Assembly (NCBI GenBank): GCA_022641595.1
Contig: JALCDN010000015.1
Span: 1-33,604, forward strand
Direction: 5' to 3'
Source of the DNA: Ruminococcus sp.
Lineage (GTDB): Bacteria; Bacillota; Clostridia; Oscillospirales; Ruminococcaceae
DNA: 33,604 bases
The notes beneath the pieces were generated by a model, which searched no databases, was not told the DNA's origin, and saw nothing but the letters and a program-made list of their open reading frames with translations. Shown piece by piece: positions 7,317 to 15,906 of the stretch (the first letter of the stretch is position 1; each line of letters begins with the position of its first letter). The translations under genes were made by a program, and so were the position numbers.

Positions 7317-8429
7317 ATGAACGATAATAAAAGGAAAAGTATTAAAAATGCAAAACTTATTACGGAAATCTGTATATCCGCCGCTATCATTGCAGGTGCA
7401 GGCTACTATGTTCACACTATAACAAGCCGCACTCAAACCGTTATTTCTTCACCGTTTATTGACAGCTCTTCTGACACTGACTCAAATATTGAAAGTATTA
7501 CAGGTGCTGACGGCAAAAAAACAATATATCAGTCCGTTGAAGTCGCTACCAAAAAGAAATACAAGGGTGACCTTATTCTTGTAAATAACGACCAGCAATA
7601 CTACACCGGCGAAGAGGACCTCATTACAATTAACGACGAAATCACTTCAAAAGGCTGGACAGGCTTTACCGCCAATGACGAATCCCTTCAGCTTTGTACC
7701 ACTCCGTGCGACTGCCTCGGAAAACTTCTTCAGGACTTCAGCACTGCTACCGGCATTACCGATGTCGTCGTTCTCGACGCATACAGAACTCAGCAGCAGC
7801 AGAAAACTCTTTATGACGATGACCTTGCCAGCACAGGTCTTGACCACTCTGAACGTGTTGCTATGCCAGGCTACAGCGAACACCAGACCGGCTTCGCCAT
7901 TGACCTTACAACCTCAGAAAATTGGGACTACGACGGCACAGGCTCTTATGCCTGGATTAATGATAACTGTTGGAAATACGGCTACATTCTTCGTTACCCT
8001 GAAAATAAGACTGACAAAACAAAATTCAAATACGAACCTTGGCACTATCGCTATGTCGGCGTTCCTCACGCATATTACATTCACAAAAATAACCTTTGCC
8101 TTGAAGAATATATAAGTCAGCTCAAGTCCTATACCTATGACGGTCAGCACCTCTGCTTTACCGACGATAATGGAGTTGCTTACGAAGTATATTATGTTCC
8201 GTCAGACGATGCAAACGACACAACTTATGTTTCCGTCCCTGTCGACTTAAAGTATGATATCTCCGGCAACAATTCTGACGGCTTTATTGTTACAGTTTAC
8301 AAGGACTCCGATACAGATACAACTCAGGCTGCTACTTCCGCTGACGCCTCCGCAGCTACTGATACTACTACTGCTGACCAGAATTCCACAACTGTTTCAG
8401 CTACCGAAACTTCACCGACAGAACAGTAA
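7317..8429 (+). CDS. Membrane-anchored D-alanyl-D-alanine carboxypeptidase, VanY-type (peptidase M15B)
   Basis: This 370-residue zinc peptidase is predicted to remove the terminal D-Ala from peptidoglycan stem peptides outside the cell. An N-terminal hydrophobic segment (ITEICISAAIIAGAGYYV) anchors it. The M15 core, roughly residues 125-265, shows LDAYRTQQQQKTLY, the zinc motif SEHQTGFAID (SxHxxGxAxD) and EPWHYRYVG with the last zinc His. A C-terminal extension ends in a Thr/Ala/Asp-rich tail that is probably disordered. I start at 7317 because TGGAGA lies 8 bases upstream; the track's 7302 ATG overlaps that site. It is a single-gene plus-strand unit with a long folded leader and a shared terminator with folC. 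Confidence 0.93.
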   Translation: MNDNKRKSIKNAKLITEICISAAIIAGAGYYVHTITSRTQTVISSPFIDSSSDTDSNIESITGADGKKTIYQSVEVATKKKYKGDLILVNNDQQYYTGEEDLITINDEITSKGWTGFTANDESLQLCTTPCDCLGKLLQDFSTATGITDVVVLDAYRTQQQQKTLYDDDLASTGLDHSERVAMPGYSEHQTGFAIDLTTSENWDYDGTGSYAWINDNCWKYGYILRYPENKTDKTKFKYEPWHYRYVGVPHAYYIHKNNLCLEEYISQLKSYTYDGQHLCFTDDNGVAYEVYYVPSDDANDTTYVSVPVDLKYDISGNNSDGFIVTVYKDSDTDTTQAATSADASAATDTTTADQNSTTVSATETSPTEQ

Positions 8430-8460
8430 ACTCGACAAAATTCTTATTAATAAATTAAAA

Positions 8461-8494
8461 AAATCGGGATTTTAAATCCCGATTTTATTTTTTC
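8461..8494. terminator. Bidirectional terminator between the VanY-type gene and folC
   Basis: AAATCGGGATTT / AAATCCCGATTT forms a strong hairpin with T-rich tracts on both sides (TTTTATTTTTT on plus, TTTTTTTAA on minus). The folC stop codon lies inside the stem, so the last folC codons double as terminator. Confidence 0.88.
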
Positions 8495-9770
8495 CTTTTA
8501 ATTTGCAAAGGCAATCTTTTACCTCTCTGTACATATACAATGACCCCAACGCAATAAGCGGTCTGTTGTTATCAACAGAATCCTTATATGCTGTACAAAG
8601 TCCTTCTGAAAGTTTCTCATACGCAGTAGCATTTCTTTCATTTCTTACGAACACATCTGCAAGCTCAAAGCTGTCAAGTGCTCTTGGATTGCGTGGCATT
8701 ACCGTATAAACTCTGCAAGCAACCGGACAAAGCAGCTTAACCATAGTTTCATAGTCCTTATCAGCCATAACTCCGATAAGTACATTAACACGTTTGTCTC
8801 CGAAACGCTGACGAATACTTTCAACAGCATATTTTATTCCGTCAGGATTATGTGCACCGTCATATATAACAGTAGGTTCGAGGCTTATCGTCTCAAATCT
8901 TCCCTGCCAAAGAGCATTTTTTATTCCGTTGTAAACAGCATCGTCACTGATTTCAAGGAGCATTTCTCTGAGAAGCTCGACCGATGCAAGTACAAGTGCA
9001 GCATTTCTCGGCTGGTATGCACCGAAAAGTGATAGCTTTACATTTTTGAAGCGTCCATAACTAAGTACAATTCCATCGGACGTATTTCTGACATTTTCAA
9101 GCAGATTATAATGCACCTCAATAAACGGAGAATGCATATCTGCTGCTTTTTCGGCTATTACCTTCTCAGCCTTAAAGTCAGTTCCGCCGAAAATTACAGG
9201 ACGTCTTGCCTTTATGATTCCTGCTTTATGGCAGGCAATTTCCTCCACAGAATTTCCAAGCCAGGATAAGTGGTCGGCAGCAACATTTGTAATTATGCTG
9301 AGCAGTGGATTTGTGATAACATTTGTTGCGTCATATTTTCCGCCCATACCGCATTCTATAACAGCGGCATCGCAATGTTTCCTTTTAAAATACTCAAAAG
9401 CAGCGGCAGTCATAACTTCAAATTCGGTAGGCTTATCACGCATTTGTTCGGCAAATGAGCTTACGAAGCTGATAACCTCGGCAAATTCGTCATCGGAAAT
9501 ATTCACACCGTTAATTCTGAAGCTTTCATTGATGCGATAAATATACGGTGAGGTAAACATTCCGGTCGTATATCCCGCAGCGCTTAAAACCGATGCCAAC
9601 ATAACGCTGACCGAACCTTTTCCATTTGTTCCTGCCACATGAATACATCTGACCTCTTCCTGAGGATTACCCATAAGTTTGAGGAGTTGAAGAATTCTTT
9701 CAAGCCCTGGGTGACTTCCTCTTTGAGCAGCAATATTGATATATTCAATTGCTTTATCATAATTTATCAT
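8472..9770 (-). CDS. folC: Bifunctional folylpolyglutamate synthase / dihydrofolate synthase
   Basis: This 432-residue Mur-ligase-type enzyme adds glutamate to dihydropteroate or to tetrahydrofolates, trapping folate in the cell. The P-loop GTNGKGSVSVML lies near residue 50, the Mur-ligase core GMGGKYDATN near 145, and YDGAHNPDG in the C-terminal domain. Length is typical. The start at 9770 overlaps the folT stop by 4 bases (ATGA), so the two are translationally coupled and share the upstream THF riboswitch. Uptake followed by polyglutamylation is a coherent salvage pathway. Whether it also has dihydrofolate synthase activity cannot be read from sequence. Confidence 0.95.
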   Translation of the reverse strand: MINYDKAIEYINIAAQRGSHPGLERILQLLKLMGNPQEEVRCIHVAGTNGKGSVSVMLASVLSAAGYTTGMFTSPYIYRINESFRINGVNISDDEFAEVISFVSSFAEQMRDKPTEFEVMTAAAFEYFKRKHCDAAVIECGMGGKYDATNVITNPLLSIITNVAADHLSWLGNSVEEIACHKAGIIKARRPVIFGGTDFKAEKVIAEKAADMHSPFIEVHYNLLENVRNTSDGIVLSYGRFKNVKLSLFGAYQPRNAALVLASVELLREMLLEISDDAVYNGIKNALWQGRFETISLEPTVIYDGAHNPDGIKYAVESIRQRFGDKRVNVLIGVMADKDYETMVKLLCPVACRVYTVMPRNPRALDSFELADVFVRNERNATAYEKLSEGLCTAYKDSVDNNRPLIALGSLYMYREVKDCLCKLKGKNKIGI

Positions 9771-10327
9771 TTTTTGCACATTCTTTCGAGTTGATTTGCA
9801 AAAGCCTTATTATTCATAATCATATAGATTATGTAGAATTCGCAGACGCCCAAAATAGCACAGGACGGTATTCTGAGAAGTATAAGCTTCAGAGGATAGT
9901 GAAAATAGATATAAAATGCAATGGAGTTGATGATAAGTGAGCCGACTATTCTTGCTGCAGCAATAGAAACGGCGATATTGAGGGCTTTGTTTTCCTTGAA
10001 CATCGTATGCGAAACAATTCCTGAAATAAAGCCTACGCAGCACGCTCCAAGTGTGATTACAGGGTTTATGGCATAGCCAACCATAATACAGCCGATTATA
10101 TCGGCACAAGCCCCAACGGCAGCACCAATAAACGGTCCGAGCATGATACCTGCCATAAGGACAGTAAGTGTTTCAAAACCGAATCTGAGTGGACCTGCTG
10201 TAAATGAGAGTTGTTTACCTGCAACGCTTATAGCGATAAACACCGCCGCAACTGCAAGCACTCTGATATTGCCGAAAAGCCTTAGCTCTCCGACCGCCTG
10301 AGACCTGGAATTTTTGCTTATAAACAT
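9767..10327 (-). CDS. folT: Folate-family ECF transporter substrate-binding (S) subunit
   Basis: This 186-residue integral membrane protein has about six hydrophobic segments. It binds folate and works with the shared EcfA1/A2/T module, which is not in this window. The stretch KQLSFTAGPLRFGFETL, then GIMLGPFIGAAVGACADIIG, matches the S-component pattern of the folate family. An N-terminal basic tail precedes TM1. A strong ribosome binding site (AAAGGAGG) sits before the ATG at 10327. Two independent context signals agree: a THF riboswitch upstream and folC overlapping its stop. Function is therefore well supported even without a search. Confidence 0.93.
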   Translation of the reverse strand: MFISKNSRSQAVGELRLFGNIRVLAVAAVFIAISVAGKQLSFTAGPLRFGFETLTVLMAGIMLGPFIGAAVGACADIIGCIMVGYAINPVITLGACCVGFISGIVSHTMFKENKALNIAVSIAAARIVGSLIINSIAFYIYFHYPLKLILLRIPSCAILGVCEFYIIYMIMNNKAFANQLERMCKK

Positions 10328-10365
10328 AAAAATACCTCCTTTTCCTCACACTCATATGGCAAGAA

Positions 10366-10382
10366 AAGAAGGTAAACTTCTT
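10366..10382 (-). terminator. Likely expression-platform hairpin of the THF riboswitch
   Basis: On the minus strand AAGAAG / CTTCTT with a 5-base loop is followed by a U-rich TTCTT, between the aptamer and the folT ribosome binding site. It is a weak terminator-like hairpin; control could also act at translation through the nearby AGGAGG. Confidence 0.5.
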
Positions 10383-10399
10383 ATTTATTGATGCCTTAT

Positions 10400-10498
10400 G
10401 AAGCGGGATGCAAAACACGAACCGCAAGTCATAAGACTTTTCGTTTAACCGACAACTCCCCGTTCGGTCAACACTTAACGCCCGTATTTTTACTCTTC
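10400..10498 (-). ncRNA. Tetrahydrofolate (THF) riboswitch
   Basis: The minus strand begins GAAGAGTA and ends GCATCCCGCTTC, with the conserved internal blocks GGCGTTAAGTG, CGGGGAGTTGTCGG and ACGAA, and then GCGGTTCGTG. These match, in order, the THF aptamer I know from Firmicutes folT leaders. P1 is GAAG...CTTC. It lies directly upstream of folT and folC. Binding of reduced folates is expected to lower expression of both. Confidence 0.92.
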
Positions 10499-10504
10499 AA
10501 TAGA

Positions 10505-10649
10505 TTAAGAGCATTTCTAAAAACCATGTTTCGCAATGAAAAATTATTTATATACGGTAGCTACCGAAAAGCTGCCATCGAACTGCAATACAATTTAATG
10601 GCGTAAATAAATACTTTTTCTTATAATAGATTTTTAGAGATGCTCTTAA
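10505..10649. mobile_element. MITE-like element C (145 bp, 19-bp terminal inverted repeats)
   Basis: The ends TTAAGAGCATTTCTAAAAA and TTTTTAGAGATGCTCTTAA are inverted repeats matching at 18 of 19 positions. They share the TCTAAAAA core with elements A, B and D. The interior has no ORF and contains a perfect palindrome CGGTAGCTACCG (10555-10566). Flanking ATTAA and CTTAA could be a decayed 5-bp target duplication. It fills the gap between pflA and the folT riboswitch. Confidence 0.65.
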
Positions 10650-10706
10650 TTAACTACTACAGACATTATACTGCTTTCGCATTATTTTGTCAATAGTTTC
10701 TAAGTA

Positions 10707-11456
10707 TTATTTTTCTTTTTTGTTTTTCAGCCCTTTTCGTATGCCGTTGAGAATGATATTTTTAGCTTTTTCGGCATCATCTTTCGAAAGTGGCTTAACA
10801 TTTTCGAGTGGATAATCAATGCCGAGGCTTTTGTACTTTGTTTTTCCCATATCGTGATATGGAAGAACGTCAACGGCTTTGAGGTTATCAAGTTCTGCAA
10901 GAAACTGACCGAGTTCCATAAGTTCTTCACTGCTATCAGTAATTCCGGGAACAATAACGTGCCTTACCCACAGAGGGACTTTATTTTGCATCAGATAGCG
11001 TGCGAAAGCAAGAATATTTTTATTTTCGTGACCTGTAAGCTTTTTATGAGCTTCATTGTCAATATGCTTGATATCGAGCATAACGAGGTCAGTATATTTT
11101 ATAAGCTCATCAATGCTCCGTGTGTCATTCGGATTGAAAGTTACACCGGACGTATCAAGGCAAGTGTTAATGTTCTTAGCTTTGGCGGCAGCGAAAAGCT
11201 CAGTAACAAATTCTGTCTGAACAAGCGGTTCACCGCCACTGACAGTAATTCCGCCGTTATGCATAAATTCCTTATATTTTTCGTACTCGGCTATAAGCTG
11301 AGCTGCAGTCACCTCTTTGCCCGAACCGATTTTCCATGTATCTGGATTATGACAGTAAAGGCATCTCATTGGACAGCCCTGCATAAAAATTACAAATCGT
11401 ATTCCCGGACCGTCAACAGTCCCGAAGCTTTCAGTTGAGTGAATAAAACCGTTCAT
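10707..11456 (-). CDS. pflA: Pyruvate formate-lyase activating enzyme (radical SAM)
   Basis: This 249-residue radical SAM protein uses a [4Fe-4S] cluster and S-adenosylmethionine to place the glycyl radical on pyruvate formate-lyase. The cluster motif GCPMRCLYCHNPDTW (CxxxCxxC) follows the family N-terminus NGFIHSTESFGTVDGPG, and SGGEPLVQ lies about 60 residues further on. Length is standard. I start at 11456 with AGGAG upstream. It follows the glycyl-radical protein at 11607-11846, separated by MITE-like element D. Its substrate here should be the small radical-domain protein rather than a full-length PFL, an unusual situation for this enzyme. Confidence 0.95.
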   Translation of the reverse strand: MNGFIHSTESFGTVDGPGIRFVIFMQGCPMRCLYCHNPDTWKIGSGKEVTAAQLIAEYEKYKEFMHNGGITVSGGEPLVQTEFVTELFAAAKAKNINTCLDTSGVTFNPNDTRSIDELIKYTDLVMLDIKHIDNEAHKKLTGHENKNILAFARYLMQNKVPLWVRHVIVPGITDSSEELMELGQFLAELDNLKAVDVLPYHDMGKTKYKSLGIDYPLENVKPLSKDDAEKAKNIILNGIRKGLKNKKEK

Positions 11457-11516
11457 ATATTGGCAGCTCCTTATGCAAAACGGGGCGGAAATCATCCGTC
11501 CCGTTTTCTAACGTAA

Positions 11517-11599
11517 GGTCACCTCTGAAAACCTATTTGATAAACTAAAAATCAGATATTGCATAAGTGATTTTTTTAAAGAGGTTTTTTAGAGATGCC
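11517..11599. mobile_element. MITE-like element D (83 bp) with CGTAA target duplication
   Basis: The ends GGTCACCTCTGAAAACC and GGTTTTTTAGAGATGCC are inverted repeats of the same family as A, B and C. CGTAA occurs directly on both sides (11512-11516 and 11600-11604), a typical 5-bp target duplication. The interior TTTGATAAACTAAAAATCAG resembles one end of elements A and B, so D looks like an internal deletion derivative. It sits inside the pfl operon, between the radical-domain gene and pflA. Confidence 0.72.
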
Positions 11600-11606
11600 C
11601 GTAATA

Positions 11607-11846
11607 TTATAGGCTGGAGTGAAATGTTCTTGAGATAACATCGTCCTGCTGTTCTTTTGAAAGCTTAATGAAATTTACTGCATATCCTGAAACTCTTATA
11701 GTAAGCTGTGGATATTTTTCTGGATGCTTCTGTGCATCAAGGAGAGTTTCTCTTGTAAACACGTTTACGTTCAGATGATGTCCGCCTTTTTCGACATATC
11801 CGTCGAGCATATTAACGAGGTTATCAATTTGTTTCTGATTTGGCAT
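11607..11846 (-). CDS. Stand-alone glycyl-radical domain of pyruvate formate-lyase (GrcA-like)
   Basis: This 79-residue protein is entirely the C-terminal radical domain of PFL. It has [29 protein letters not shown] with the radical Gly at residue 54, and an end like ISRTFHSSL. In full-length PFL this module is the last ~75 residues. The core protein encoded upstream (12190-14259) lacks exactly this module, and the two lengths sum to about 768 residues against about 759 for E. coli PFL. The ATG has AAGGAGGAG upstream. In E. coli a separate spare part, GrcA/YfiD, repairs damaged PFL; here the module seems to be the normal partner. PflA is the next gene. Confidence 0.9.
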   Translation of the reverse strand: MPNQKQIDNLVNMLDGYVEKGGHHLNVNVFTRETLLDAQKHPEKYPQLTIRVSGYAVNFIKLSKEQQDDVISRTFHSSL

Positions 11847-11916
11847 AAAAATCTCCTCCTTAAACTGGGGATATTGCCCCGCTTTTATATAATGTCAGGC
11901 AAATCGCATAAATCAT

Positions 11917-11947
11917 ATAGCAAATAAAGCTTTTCTATTTATGCTAT
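11917..11947 (-). other. Intercistronic hairpin between the 67-residue ORF and the radical-domain gene
   Basis: ATAGCAAATA pairs with TATTTATGCTAT (one bulge) in the 147-base gap of the pfl operon. A GGGG/CCCC mini-hairpin lies closer to the next ribosome binding site. There is no U-tract, so it is more likely a processing or stability element that could adjust the ratio of radical subunit to core. That role is inference. Confidence 0.4.
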
Positions 11948-11993
11948 TGCGGCTATATATAAAAATTTTCTTTTACTTTCTGTATCCATCATT

Positions 11994-12197
11994 TTATAAA
12001 TCTTCGTCAAGCAATTCGGTTGGCTGACAGCAGGCACCTTTTTTTGCCGAGCAGTCGTTGCTGCGGCAGGTACTTACGCTTACTGAGCCATTTTCCTGCG
12101 AGATGTCAACATTTACATGACCTGTTCCCTGCTGCATAAGGTCGTCGATAATATTGGCAAGCTCAGCTGGATTTATTTTATCATCAGGTTTAATCAT
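11994..12197 (-). CDS. Cys-rich 67-residue protein resembling the start of a glycyl-radical domain
   Basis: This ORF overlaps the end of the PFL core by 8 bases (ATGATTAA), implying coupled translation. Its middle, [21 protein letters not shown], lines up with [20 protein letters not shown] of the neighbouring radical-domain protein. The part carrying the radical Gly (RVSGYAV) is absent and is replaced by a tail with four Cys (CRSNDC, then ACC). I infer a partial paralogue of the radical domain that has lost radical function and gained a Cys cluster, perhaps for redox or metal binding, or as a structural plug for the PFL core. No function is established. Confidence 0.75.
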   Translation of the reverse strand: MIKPDDKINPAELANIIDDLMQQGTGHVNVDISQENGSVSVSTCRSNDCSAKKGACCQPTELLDEDL

Positions 12198-14259
12198 TAT
12201 CTTCTTCCCTCAGCTTGTCAAGGTCTATTTCGCCTGCAAAAACACGGGTATCTTTTCCGAGAGCGTCCGGAATAATTGAAAATGTATTTGATATTCCGTC
12301 CTGAGCGTGTCTGAATGGAAGCTTTGCAACTGAAGAAAGTGAAGCCAGAGCACCATGTGTATCACGACCGTGCATAGGGTTAGCACCAGGTGCAAGTGGA
12401 ACTCCCATTTTACGTCCATCAGGAGTGTTACCTGTTTTCTTGCCATATACAACATTTGACGTAATGGTAAGAATTGACATTGTAGGTACGCCGTCCCTGT
12501 AGGTATGATGTTTTCTGATTTTGTCCATAAAGTTTCTAACAAGGTCAACGGCAATGCTGTCTACTCTGTCATCGTTGTTGCCATATTTAGGGAAGTCGCC
12601 TTCAACCTCATAGTCAGTAACTATACCGTTTTCGTCTCTTATACATTTTACCTTTGCATACTTGATAGCCGAAAGTGAATCTGCAACTACTGAAAGACCT
12701 GCAATACCTGTAGCAAAGTAACGTTTTACGTCACGGTCGTGCAAAGCCATCTGAATACGTTCGTAGCTGTACTTATCGTGCATATAGTGGATTACATTCA
12801 AGGTATTTACATAAAGACCGGCGAGCCATTCCATCATAGCGTCATATTTTTTCATAACATCATCGTAGTCAAGGTAATCGCCTGTAACCGGTCTGAATTC
12901 CGGACCTACCTGAATTTTGAGACGTTCATCGACACCGCCGTTTATAGCGTATAGCAAGCATTTTGCGAGGTTTGCCCTTGCACCGAAGAACTGCATTTCC
13001 TTACCGATTTTCATAGAAGAAACGCAGCAGGCGATAGCGTAGTCGTCACCATGAGTTTCTCTCATAAGGTCGTCATTTTCGTACTGTATTGAAGATGACT
13101 TGATAGACATTTCGGCACAATACTCCTTGAAATTTCTTGGAAGATTCTTAGACCAGAGAATTGTCATATTAGGTTCCGGAGCGGTACCGAGGTTGTCAAG
13201 TGTATGAAGGTAACGGAAACTGTTTTTGGTAACAAGCGGTCTGCCGTCAACACCAACACCGCCGATTGATTCTGTAACCCAAGTCGGGTCGCCTGAGAAA
13301 AGCTCATTATATTCAGGAGTTCTTGCAAATTTAACGAGTCTGAGCTTCATAATAAAGTGATCTATATATTCCTGAGCCTGCTGTTCGGTGATAATACCTT
13401 TTGCGAGGTCACGTTCGATGTAGATATCGAGGAATGTTGAAGTACGTCCAAGGCTCATAGCAGCACCGTTTTGCTCCTTTACGGCGGCGAGATAGCCGAA
13501 GTAAAGCCATTGAACGGCCTCCTGAGCATTTGCAGCTGGCTTTGAGATATCGAAGCCATAAATCTGACCAAGCTCTTTAAGTTCGCCCAAAGCTCTGACC
13601 TGTTCAGCAAGTTCCTCACGAAGTCTTATATTTTTTGAAGTCATTCTGATAAGTGAAGTATCAATCTGATGTTTTTTATCTTCAATAAGGCGGTCAATAC
13701 CATAGAGAGCGACACGGCGGTAATCGCCTATAATACGACCTCTGCCATAAGCATCCGGAAGACCTGTAATGATAGCAGCGTGTCTTGCAAGCTTCATTTC
13801 AGGGGTATAAGCGTCGAAAACGCCCTGATTGTGGGTTTTTCTGTATTTGGTAAAGATTTCGACTACCGAAGGGTCAACCTCGTATCCGTTTTCCTTGCAG
13901 GCATTCTGAGCCATTCTGATACCGCCAAAAGGCTGCAAAGAGCGTTTGAAAGGCTTGTCCGTCTGGAATCCCACGATTTTCTCAAGTTTCTTATCAAGGT
14001 ATCCGGGACCGTGAGAAGTAATTGTTGAAATTATTTTAGTATCCATATCGAGGACACCGCCTGCTGCTCTTTCCTTGGCAGAAAGCTCCATAACCTGTTC
14101 CCAAAGCTTTGTAGTAGCTTCTGTAGGTGCAGCGAGGAAGCTTCCATCTCCTGAATACGGCGTATAATTCATCTGAATAAATTCTCTGACATTAACCGAG
14201 CCGTTGCTCCATCTTCCGAGGTTAAAGCCATCCCATTCGTGTGGTATTGTATTATTCAT
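12190..14259 (-). CDS. pflB: Pyruvate formate-lyase catalytic core lacking its glycyl-radical domain
   Basis: PFL splits pyruvate and CoA into acetyl-CoA and formate in anaerobic fermentation. This 689-residue protein matches the family from its N-terminus (W.GF..G.W) through the catalytic pair IACCVSSM (Cys411-Cys412, equivalent to Cys418-419 of E. coli) and [18 protein letters not shown] to [15 protein letters not shown]. It then ends in an unrelated [18 protein letters not shown] and a stop, just where the radical domain should begin. That domain is encoded separately at 11607-11846. The protein therefore cannot work alone. The start at 14259 has AAAGGAGAG upstream. Intact flanking residues and a new tail argue against a sequencing frameshift. 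Confidence 0.93.
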   Translation of the reverse strand: MNNTIPHEWDGFNLGRWSNGSVNVREFIQMNYTPYSGDGSFLAAPTEATTKLWEQVMELSAKERAAGGVLDMDTKIISTITSHGPGYLDKKLEKIVGFQTDKPFKRSLQPFGGIRMAQNACKENGYEVDPSVVEIFTKYRKTHNQGVFDAYTPEMKLARHAAIITGLPDAYGRGRIIGDYRRVALYGIDRLIEDKKHQIDTSLIRMTSKNIRLREELAEQVRALGELKELGQIYGFDISKPAANAQEAVQWLYFGYLAAVKEQNGAAMSLGRTSTFLDIYIERDLAKGIITEQQAQEYIDHFIMKLRLVKFARTPEYNELFSGDPTWVTESIGGVGVDGRPLVTKNSFRYLHTLDNLGTAPEPNMTILWSKNLPRNFKEYCAEMSIKSSSIQYENDDLMRETHGDDYAIACCVSSMKIGKEMQFFGARANLAKCLLYAINGGVDERLKIQVGPEFRPVTGDYLDYDDVMKKYDAMMEWLAGLYVNTLNVIHYMHDKYSYERIQMALHDRDVKRYFATGIAGLSVVADSLSAIKYAKVKCIRDENGIVTDYEVEGDFPKYGNNDDRVDSIAVDLVRNFMDKIRKHHTYRDGVPTMSILTITSNVVYGKKTGNTPDGRKMGVPLAPGANPMHGRDTHGALASLSSVAKLPFRHAQDGISNTFSIIPDALGKDTRVFAGEIDLDKLREEDND

Positions 14260-14374
14260 AAACACACTCTCCTTTACATCCGCCTTTGGCAATCGAAAAA
14301 TATCTATAAAAATTTCAATGTACAGCACATCTGAAAGGATTGCTGCGTAAGTTTTTCAGATATGTTCTATAGTT

Positions 14375-14404
14375 ATGATATCACATTGGCAAGCGAATTG
14401 TCAA
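14375..14404 (-). promoter_or_regulatory. Promoter of the pfl operon
   Basis: Minus-strand TTGACA (14404-14399), 18-base spacer, TATCAT (14380-14375). The transcript would start near 14368 and its leader begins with a hairpin (CATATCTGAAA / TTTCAGATGTG) before the pflB ribosome binding site. The rest of the 14260-14625 gap holds two plus-direction terminator-like hairpins and no gene. Confidence 0.7.
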
Positions 14405-14442
14405 CTTAGTTAGCCATGGGCAATACATTTTTTTAAATCAGA

Positions 14443-14475
14443 GGCGGTTCTGACCTGAAAAAAAACCGCCTTTTT
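14443..14475 (+). terminator. Plus-direction intrinsic terminator with no gene upstream
   Basis: GGCGGTT / AACCGCC with a 14-base loop is followed by TTTTT and then a second T-rich run. The U-tract faces the plus strand, yet both neighbouring genes (pflB, the AI-2E transporter) are on the minus strand. See findings. Confidence 0.6.
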
Positions 14476-14520
14476 GACTTGTTTTTTCAACATTTCGGCA
14501 TTTTACTGTTGATTTTTAAA

Positions 14521-14553
14521 TTACAAAGTATCTCAAGCTTTGTAAATTTTTTT
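14521..14553. terminator. Hairpin TTACAAAG / CTTTGTAA with U-tract, downstream of the AI-2E transporter gene
   Basis: An 8-bp stem with a 9-base loop is followed on the plus strand by ATTTTTTTTG. The symmetrical minus-strand form is followed by TTTAAAAA, so it may weakly end the AI-2E transporter transcript, about 80 bases after that gene's stop. Confidence 0.55.
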
Positions 14554-14625
14554 GTTCATCAGCATTTCAGCGTAAATTTGGCTTCACATTGAACAAATTT
14601 AGCAAAATGAGTCGATTTAATCTGT

Positions 14626-15906
14626 TTATTTAAGAGAATTTTGACTTTTTGAAGGTTTTCCTGAATTTGCAGTATTAGCTGAATTATTTTTCTTAGTTGA
14701 TTGATTTTGTTTTGGTAATTTGTCTGTTTGCGTGTCTTTGTCCTTATCATTTGCGGTATCTGATTTATCATCATCTGACGTAGTTTTAGTTTTAGACTCA
14801 CGATTATCAATATCCTCGTAGACAAGCTTGTATACAGTTGCAACGATAGGAACTCCAAGGAGCATACCTGTTATTCCGAACAGACTTCCGCCAACGGCTA
14901 CGGCCGCAAGAACCCATATTCCCGGAAGTCCGATAGACGAACCTACGACCTTTGGATAAATAAAATTTCCCTCAATCTGCTGTAATATAACAAGAAAAAT
15001 GATAAAAATCAAAGCCTTCATAGGTTCAACCGTAAATATCATAAATGCACCGATTAAAGCACCTATATATGCTCCGACAATTGGAATGAGAGCAGTAACA
15101 CCGACAACAGTACCTGTCATAACAGCGTATGGCAACTTCAAGATAAGCATTCCGATAGCACAGAGCGTACCGAGAATAATTGCTTCGGTAAACTGACCGA
15201 CAAAAAAACTTTTGAATGTCTTATTCGTTGTGTCGGCTATATGGAGGAACTTGTTTCTTACAGTTTCGCTAAGGTAAACGTTTCCTGCACGGCGAAAACC
15301 TTCTTTAATTCCGTCTTTGCAGAGCAGTACATATACTGCGAATATTATAGCGATGATTATTCTTGTTACGCTAAGCGTAAACGCACCTATCATTCCTGCA
15401 ACAGAGCTTATAATACCGCCTGCACCAACTGTTATGAATTTTGCTGACGATTTCAGTATTGAACTCCAGTCTATGTTCAGATTCATTATTTTTTCCTGTA
15501 TATCAGGTAAATTTGCTGATTTTTTAATTGCCCATTCTTTAAACTGTTCAGCCATACCGGGTACAGATTCAGTCAAGAGTTTAATGCTTTTGATAAATTC
15601 CGGAACAACAACATTGATAAGCAAAGCGATAAGTCCAAGTGTAAGTGCGATTGAAAATGTAAGACAAACAGGTCTTCGGGAAAAAGCGGCAAACCCGGAC
15701 TTCTTTTTTGGAAAATAATATTTTTCACAGAATGACAAGAAGATGTTGAAAACAAATGCTATTGCAGCACCAAGTATAAGTGGATAAAGTGCACTGAAAA
15801 TCAGGCATATCACGTTACCTATTGAATCAAGATTTTTCACGATAATACATACGCCTATGATTATGAGTCCCAATATTGTGTAATGCTTGAGTTCTTTTCT
15901 GTCCAT
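14626..15906 (-). CDS. AI-2E family (TqsA/YtvI-like) membrane transporter
   Basis: This 426-residue protein has about seven to eight membrane segments. It opens with TM1-2 (TILGLIIIGVCIIVKNL, then LYPLILGAAIAFVFNIFL) and carries a central soluble section with amphipathic helices. The C-terminal membrane part has the family signature GVTALIPIVGAYIGA, QQIEGNFIYPKVVG and FGITGMLLGVPIVA. The last ~60 residues are a Lys/Asp/Ser/Asn-rich tail. Family members are exporters or permeases, only some linked to AI-2, so substrate is unknown. The ATG at 15906 has GGGAGA just upstream. TATAAT at 15956-15951 is a likely -10. It appears to be a single-gene unit. Confidence 0.9.
   Translation of the reverse strand: MDRKELKHYTILGLIIIGVCIIVKNLDSIGNVICLIFSALYPLILGAAIAFVFNIFLSFCEKYYFPKKKSGFAAFSRRPVCLTFSIALTLGLIALLINVVVPEFIKSIKLLTESVPGMAEQFKEWAIKKSANLPDIQEKIMNLNIDWSSILKSSAKFITVGAGGIISSVAGMIGAFTLSVTRIIIAIIFAVYVLLCKDGIKEGFRRAGNVYLSETVRNKFLHIADTTNKTFKSFFVGQFTEAIILGTLCAIGMLILKLPYAVMTGTVVGVTALIPIVGAYIGALIGAFMIFTVEPMKALIFIIFLVILQQIEGNFIYPKVVGSSIGLPGIWVLAAVAVGGSLFGITGMLLGVPIVATVYKLVYEDIDNRESKTKTTSDDDKSDTANDKDKDTQTDKLPKQNQSTKKNNSANTANSGKPSKSQNSLK

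Noticed and set aside
12190-12260. PFL core ending early as a frameshift or sequencing error
   Set aside because: The core has its own new C-terminal tail, the next ORF has a different sequence, and the radical-domain ORF has its own strong ribosome binding site. One indel cannot restore a normal PFL.
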